Positions 5,635 through 9,496 of a stretch of 9,496 nucleotides of DNA are shown here, piece after piece (the first letter of the stretch is position 1; every line of letters starts with the position of its first letter). Below the pieces are notes generated by a model. It saw nothing but the letters and a program-made list of their open reading frames with translations. It was not told the DNA's origin and ran no database searches. Source of the stretch: an uncultured Collinsella sp. (GTDB lineage Bacteria; Actinomycetota; Coriobacteriia; Coriobacteriales; Coriobacteriaceae); NCBI GenBank assembly GCA_900555225.1, contig USKL01000041.1, positions 1 through 9,496 on the forward strand, read 5' to 3'. A program made the position numbers and the translations under genes.

Positions 5635-6579
5635 CTAGGCCGCGAGGGCCTGATTCCGGTACTCCTCCGGGGTCAGGCCCTTCAATCTTACCTGCCTCCG
5701 GCTCGTGTTCCAGTGGACTATGTATTCCTCCAGGTCGCGTTTGAAATCCTCGAACGTCTTCCACTCGCGGCCCCTGTAGAACTCGTCCTTGACGTGGCCG
5801 AAGAGCTGCTCGGTGGCGGCATTGTCGATGCAGTTCGCCTTCCTGGACATGCTCTGGACGATGCCGGCGGCCTCGAGCCTGGATGTGTACGAGGCGTGCT
5901 GGTACTGCCAGCCCCGGTCCGAGTGCATGGTCGGGGCGGCGCCCTCGGGGATCTTGGGCAGCAGCTCGTCGAGCATCCTCGCCTGCTGGGCCATGTCGGG
6001 CGTGGTCGATATGTCGCTCGCCACGATCTCCTTGGTGCAGAAGTCCAGCGTCGGGGCCCAGTAGGCCTTGCCGCCGGCCACCTTGAACTCGGTGACGTCC
6101 GTCCCCAGCTTCCGCCACGGGGCCCCGGCGTCGAAATCCCTCGCGATCACGTTCTCGAACGTCCTGCCGACGACGCCCTTGTACGAGTTGTACCTGTGGT
6201 AGGCCGTCTCGCGTCTGATGCCGCAGCGAATCCCCATCTCGCGCATCATCTTGAGCACGGTCTTGTCGGCTATCACACCCCCTCTTCCGCCCTGAGGCGC
6301 ATCGCTATCTGCCGGTGCCCGCAGCCGTTGGCGGTGCGCGAGAAGATCTCGGCGGCCACCGGCGGCCTTCTGCTCGTATGTGTATCTGCCCCGTTTTCCG
6401 TCCATGCGCAGCAGGACCTCGCTCCCGAATGCGCGGTATATCTCCTGCCATCTTCTCACGGCTTCCGCGGGAAGCGAAAGGGCAATCGCGGCGGATTTAT
6501 ACCCGTGCCCGAGCTCGAAGAGCCCTATGGCCGCCTTCCTGGCCTCGACATCATGCTTCACCCTCAAATCAACGCGCAT
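5635..6579 (-). pseudogene. IS3-family (IS150-group-like) transposase, deleted and frame-disrupted, probably inactive
   Basis: One open frame of 314 codons; the ATG at 6577-6579 has GGGAGG 7 bases upstream. Residues 1-50 are the helix-turn-helix start of an IS3 OrfA (EARKAAIGLFELGHGYKSAA). Residues 102-314 are most of OrfB: the integrase core holds Asp161 (LGTDVTEFK), Asp221 (MHSDRGWQY) and Glu257 (DNAATEQLFGH), with 35 residues between the last two, as in the DDE fold. Residues 74-101 (6276-6360) are nonsense in this frame, but the next frame of the same DNA encodes GCGHRQIAMRLRAEEG, the expected start of OrfB. The gene thus shifts frame near 6360 and back near 6275. The rest of OrfA (second helix-turn-helix, leucine zipper) and the first part of OrfB are missing. 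It reads in the same direction as glmS, whose stop is 89 bases upstream. Confidence 0.85.
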
Positions 6580-6602
6580 AAAGAAAGCCTCCCATTTCTC
6601 AT

Positions 6603-6626
6603 GTCCAAGAAATGAGAGGCAGTTCA
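6603..6626. repeat. Right terminal inverted repeat of the insertion sequence
   Basis: It reads TGAACTGC...CTTGGAC on the minus strand and matches the left end at 19 of 24 positions. AAA (6627-6629) lies directly outside it. Confidence 0.82.
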
Positions 6627-6668
6627 AAATGCGGAGCCGGGCCTTAGTCGCTAGAACGGCGGAACCAA

Positions 6669-8516
<1,848 letters not shown>

Positions 8517-8590
8517 AGGATAAATCCCTTCGTTCGCGTGACTGCAAGACGTCCACGCACAGGGGGCGCTGAGACGTATAACGTTCGAGT

Positions 8591-8649
8591 ATTGTACTCA
8601 CGCAAGCGCAAGCTGATATACCAGAAGTGGTATCTCAACTTAGATACCA
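8591..8649 (-). promoter_or_regulatory. glmS promoter candidate with clustered palindromic operator
   Basis: On the minus strand TACAAT (8591-8596) is a near-consensus -10; the -35 place (about 8614-8619) has no good match, which suggests a regulated or activated promoter. A second option is TTGCGT with TTATAC nearer the gene. Covering and upstream of the -35 are three half-sites: ATACCA (8618-8623), TGGTATCT (8628-8635) and AGATACCA (8642-8649). The last two form a perfect 8-bp inverted repeat with a 6-base spacer, and the first two a 6-bp one with 4. TGGTAT-type arms recall NagR/DasR-like (HutC-type GntR) sites, but the spacing differs. Confidence 0.5.
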
Positions 8650-8678
8650 CCCGATGCACACATGCCCAGCCGGTCCAA

Positions 8679-8713
8679 ACCACCGCAAAGGTGCCTGTCC
8701 CCTTCGTGGTGGT
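8679..8713. repeat. Hairpin repeat R3 (REP-like)
   Basis: ACCACCGCAAAGG (8679-8691) pairs with CCTTCGTGGTGGT (8701-8713), with one G-T pair and one mismatch. The loop holds TGCCTGTCC. The inner sequence AAAGGTGCCTGTCCCCTT is the kind of core seen in the other three hairpins here. Confidence 0.65.
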
Positions 8714-8741
8714 CGCGATGGCAACGGCGTTTCCCCAGATA

Positions 8742-8780
8742 AAACCTGCCAAAATAAACCTGTCCCTTTTTGGAAGGTTT
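8742..8780. repeat. Hairpin repeat R4 (REP-like), inverted copy of R2
   Basis: AAACCTGCCAAAA (8742-8754) pairs with TTTTGGAAGGTTT (8768-8780) at 12 of 13 positions. The reverse complement matches R2 at about 41 of 45 positions, including GGCAGGTTTTATCTG outside the stem. It ends 5 bases before the extended -10 of the lacI-type gene, so it also occupies that gene's -35 region. Confidence 0.72.
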
Positions 8781-8784
8781 GGGA

Positions 8785-8818
8785 TGCTACAATCTGGCTT
8801 GTACTTGAAACGCATCAA
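8785..8818 (+). promoter_or_regulatory. Promoter and LacI-type operator of the lacI-like gene
   Basis: TGCTACAAT (8785-8793) is a strong extended -10 without a recognisable -35. Downstream, TTGAAACGCATCAA (8805-8818) has the form of a LacI-family operator: TTGA/TCAA arms around a central CG. It overlaps the start of the transcript and ends 10 bases before the ATG, which fits self-repression. Confidence 0.5.
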
Positions 8819-8828
8819 AGGGACCGCT

Positions 8829-9496
8829 ATGGCAAAGGTAAAAATCAGCGACGTCGCGCGCGAGGCCGGGGTTTCGCTGGGCACGGTTTCCAACGCGCTC
8901 AACCACCCCGAAAAGCTGCGCCCCGAGACCCTCAAGCTCATCAACGAGACCATCAATCGCCTTGGCTACCTGCCCAACCAAAGCGCTCGTCAGCTCGCGG
9001 GCGGCGCCACCAAGTCCTTTGGCCTGGTGCTCCCCCGTCTCGATCACGGCTTTTCACTCCAAATCGCCAGCGGCGCCCACAACGAGGCTCGCAAGCACGG
9101 CTATGACTTGCTCATCGCCAACGCCGATAACGACGATATTCTCGAGGACCATTACCTGCGCTACTTTATGGGCACCCAGATGTCCGGCGTCATGGTTCAG
9201 CCCATGGCATCCCCCGACTGGCACCCCGCCATGACCAAGATGCCCGTGCCGATTGTCTACCTGGACATCCATTGCTCCGAGCCCGGCTACTACGTAGCGG
9301 CCGACAACGAGGCCCAGGGTCGCATCATTGCCGAACTCGCCATCGCCCGCGGCGCGCACCATATTGTCGTCGTCGGCCGAGCAGCATTTATGCAACTCAC
9401 CCTGCGCGTCCTTGGCATTCATAAGGCGCTCGCTCTGCACCCCGATATCAAGATCGAAGTCATCGACGCCGGCGAATGGAATACCGCCGCCGACGG
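8829..9496 (+). CDS. LacI-family transcriptional regulator, N-terminal 222 residues (runs off the right edge)
   Basis: DNA-binding repressor of the LacI/GalR family. The ATG at 8829 has AAAGGGA (8817-8823) 5 bases upstream, and the frame stays open to the window end. Residues 4-24 are the LacI helix-turn-helix, VKISDVAREAGVSLGTVSNAL (one Leu-Gly replaces the usual 'pa' of VSPATVSRVL). The hinge region RLGYLPNQSARQLAGG (44-59) is typical. From about residue 61 the periplasmic-binding-protein-like sensor domain begins (KSFGLVLPRLDHGF) and continues with GVMVQP, PIVYLDI and AADNEAQGRIIAELA. LacI proteins usually sense a sugar or a nucleoside. The gene is divergent from glmS, so amino-sugar control is possible, but the ligand pocket is incomplete here. 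A LacI-type palindrome just upstream suggests self-control. Confidence 0.93.
   Translation, partial: MAKVKISDVAREAGVSLGTVSNALNHPEKLRPETLKLINETINRLGYLPNQSARQLAGGATKSFGLVLPRLDHGFSLQIASGAHNEARKHGYDLLIANADNDDILEDHYLRYFMGTQMSGVMVQPMASPDWHPAMTKMPVPIVYLDIHCSEPGYYVAADNEAQGRIIAELAIARGAHHIVVVGRAAFMQLTLRVLGIHKALALHPDIKIEVIDAGEWNTAAD

Larger units (their letters stand above)
5597..6626 (-). mobile_element. IS3-family insertion sequence, about 1030 bp, internally deleted
   Basis: The ends are imperfect inverted repeats of 24 bp beginning TGAACTGC and ending TTGGAC (5597-5620 and 6603-6626; 19 of 24 match). They start with TG as IS3-family ends do. A 3-bp direct duplication AAA flanks the element (5594-5596 and 6627-6629), in the size range for this family. 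The single transposase frame runs from 47 bases inside the right end to 38 bases inside the left end. The element is shorter than a typical two-frame IS3 member (about 1.2-1.5 kb), which agrees with a deletion in the transposase gene. It sits in the loop of a hairpin between gntR and glmS. Confidence 0.88.
5578..6645 (-). terminator. Terminator-like hairpin split by the insertion sequence
   Basis: AAGGCCCGGCTCC (5578-5590) and GGAGCCGGGCCTT (6633-6645) are perfect 13-bp reverse complements lying just outside the two ends of the insertion sequence. Removing the element and one AAA duplicate restores a hairpin with a 9-base loop, GTCAAATGC. It lies 23 bases past the glmS stop and between convergent genes, so it probably ended the glmS transcript. 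On the minus strand it is followed by TTGTTGCATTT, a weak T-tract. Confidence 0.75.
8517..8828. other. 312-base region shared by divergent glmS and lacI-type gene
   Basis: No gene is seen here. From left to right it holds the glmS leader and promoter candidates (8570-8620), a palindromic operator candidate (8616-8649), hairpin repeats R3 and R4 (8679-8713, 8742-8780), and then the lacI-type promoter and a LacI-like operator (8785-8818). A frame open on the minus strand (8402-8956) overlaps glmS and is not coding. Confidence 0.7.

Noticed and set aside
6270..6365. Programmed ribosomal frameshift of an IS3 element
   Set aside because: The usual slippery A-run (A6G-type) is absent, the shift occurs twice and returns to the original frame, and flanking OrfA/OrfB sequence is missing. 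Deletion plus indel explains it better.
5713..6615. Open frame on the plus strand opposite the transposase
   Set aside because: It is antisense to a clear IS3-type catalytic domain and carries no motif of its own.
5578..6645. The 13-bp flanking inverted repeat as the true ends of a larger mobile element
   Set aside because: The TG...CA ends with 24-bp inverted repeats and an AAA duplication lie inside it, so the outer arms are better read as the two halves of the target hairpin.
8517..8620. glmS ribozyme/riboswitch upstream of glmS
   Set aside because: The leader from the candidate promoter is only about 70 bases, too short for the ribozyme, and I see no matching core.

Overview
The window looks like a chromosomal segment of a high-GC Gram-positive gut actinobacterium of the class Coriobacteriia, most likely Collinsella or a close relative. 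This is inference from base composition, strong AGGAGG-type ribosome sites, the make-up of the IS3-type transposase and the dispersed palindromes. It rests on memory of such genomes, not on a search. Eight protein genes and one insertion sequence account for most of the window. I see no RNA genes, CRISPR array, prophage, or known defence or secretion system.

Layout. Positions 1-290: the start of a MarR-type regulator (minus strand, cut by the window edge) with a repeated upstream motif, and the terminator of the next gene. 291-581: an orphan 96-residue protein (minus). 582-872: AT-richer non-coding DNA. 873-1394: a small nitroreductase-like flavoprotein (plus). 1413-1447: a hairpin repeat between convergent genes. 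1450-2025: a single-span membrane protein (minus). 2110-3327: a regulator with a Fis-type DNA-binding end and a decayed AAA+ domain (minus). 3328-3593: non-coding DNA with two hairpins. 3594-4628: a YeiH-family exporter-like membrane protein (minus), divergent from 4792-5523, a GntR/FCD regulator (plus). 5597-6626: an insertion sequence with a damaged transposase. 6669-8516: glmS (minus). 8517-8828: a regulatory region shared with a divergent LacI-family repressor (8829 to the right edge, plus).

How it fits together. The gene content is metabolic and regulatory. GlmS makes glucosamine-6-phosphate for the cell wall. Its upstream region carries a palindromic operator candidate near its promoter, and the divergent LacI gene has its own LacI-type operator candidate. 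The YeiH-type transporter is flanked by two regulators, the divergent FCD protein being the likelier controller. The insertion sequence has landed in the loop of what was a 13-bp-stem terminator-like hairpin between gntR and glmS, leaving a 3-bp AAA duplication.

No clearly new multi-gene system is visible. The points most worth a second look are the split hairpin, the damaged transposase, a four-copy family of hairpins with a shared core and variable stems, the degenerate AAA+ regulator, and several operator-like repeats.
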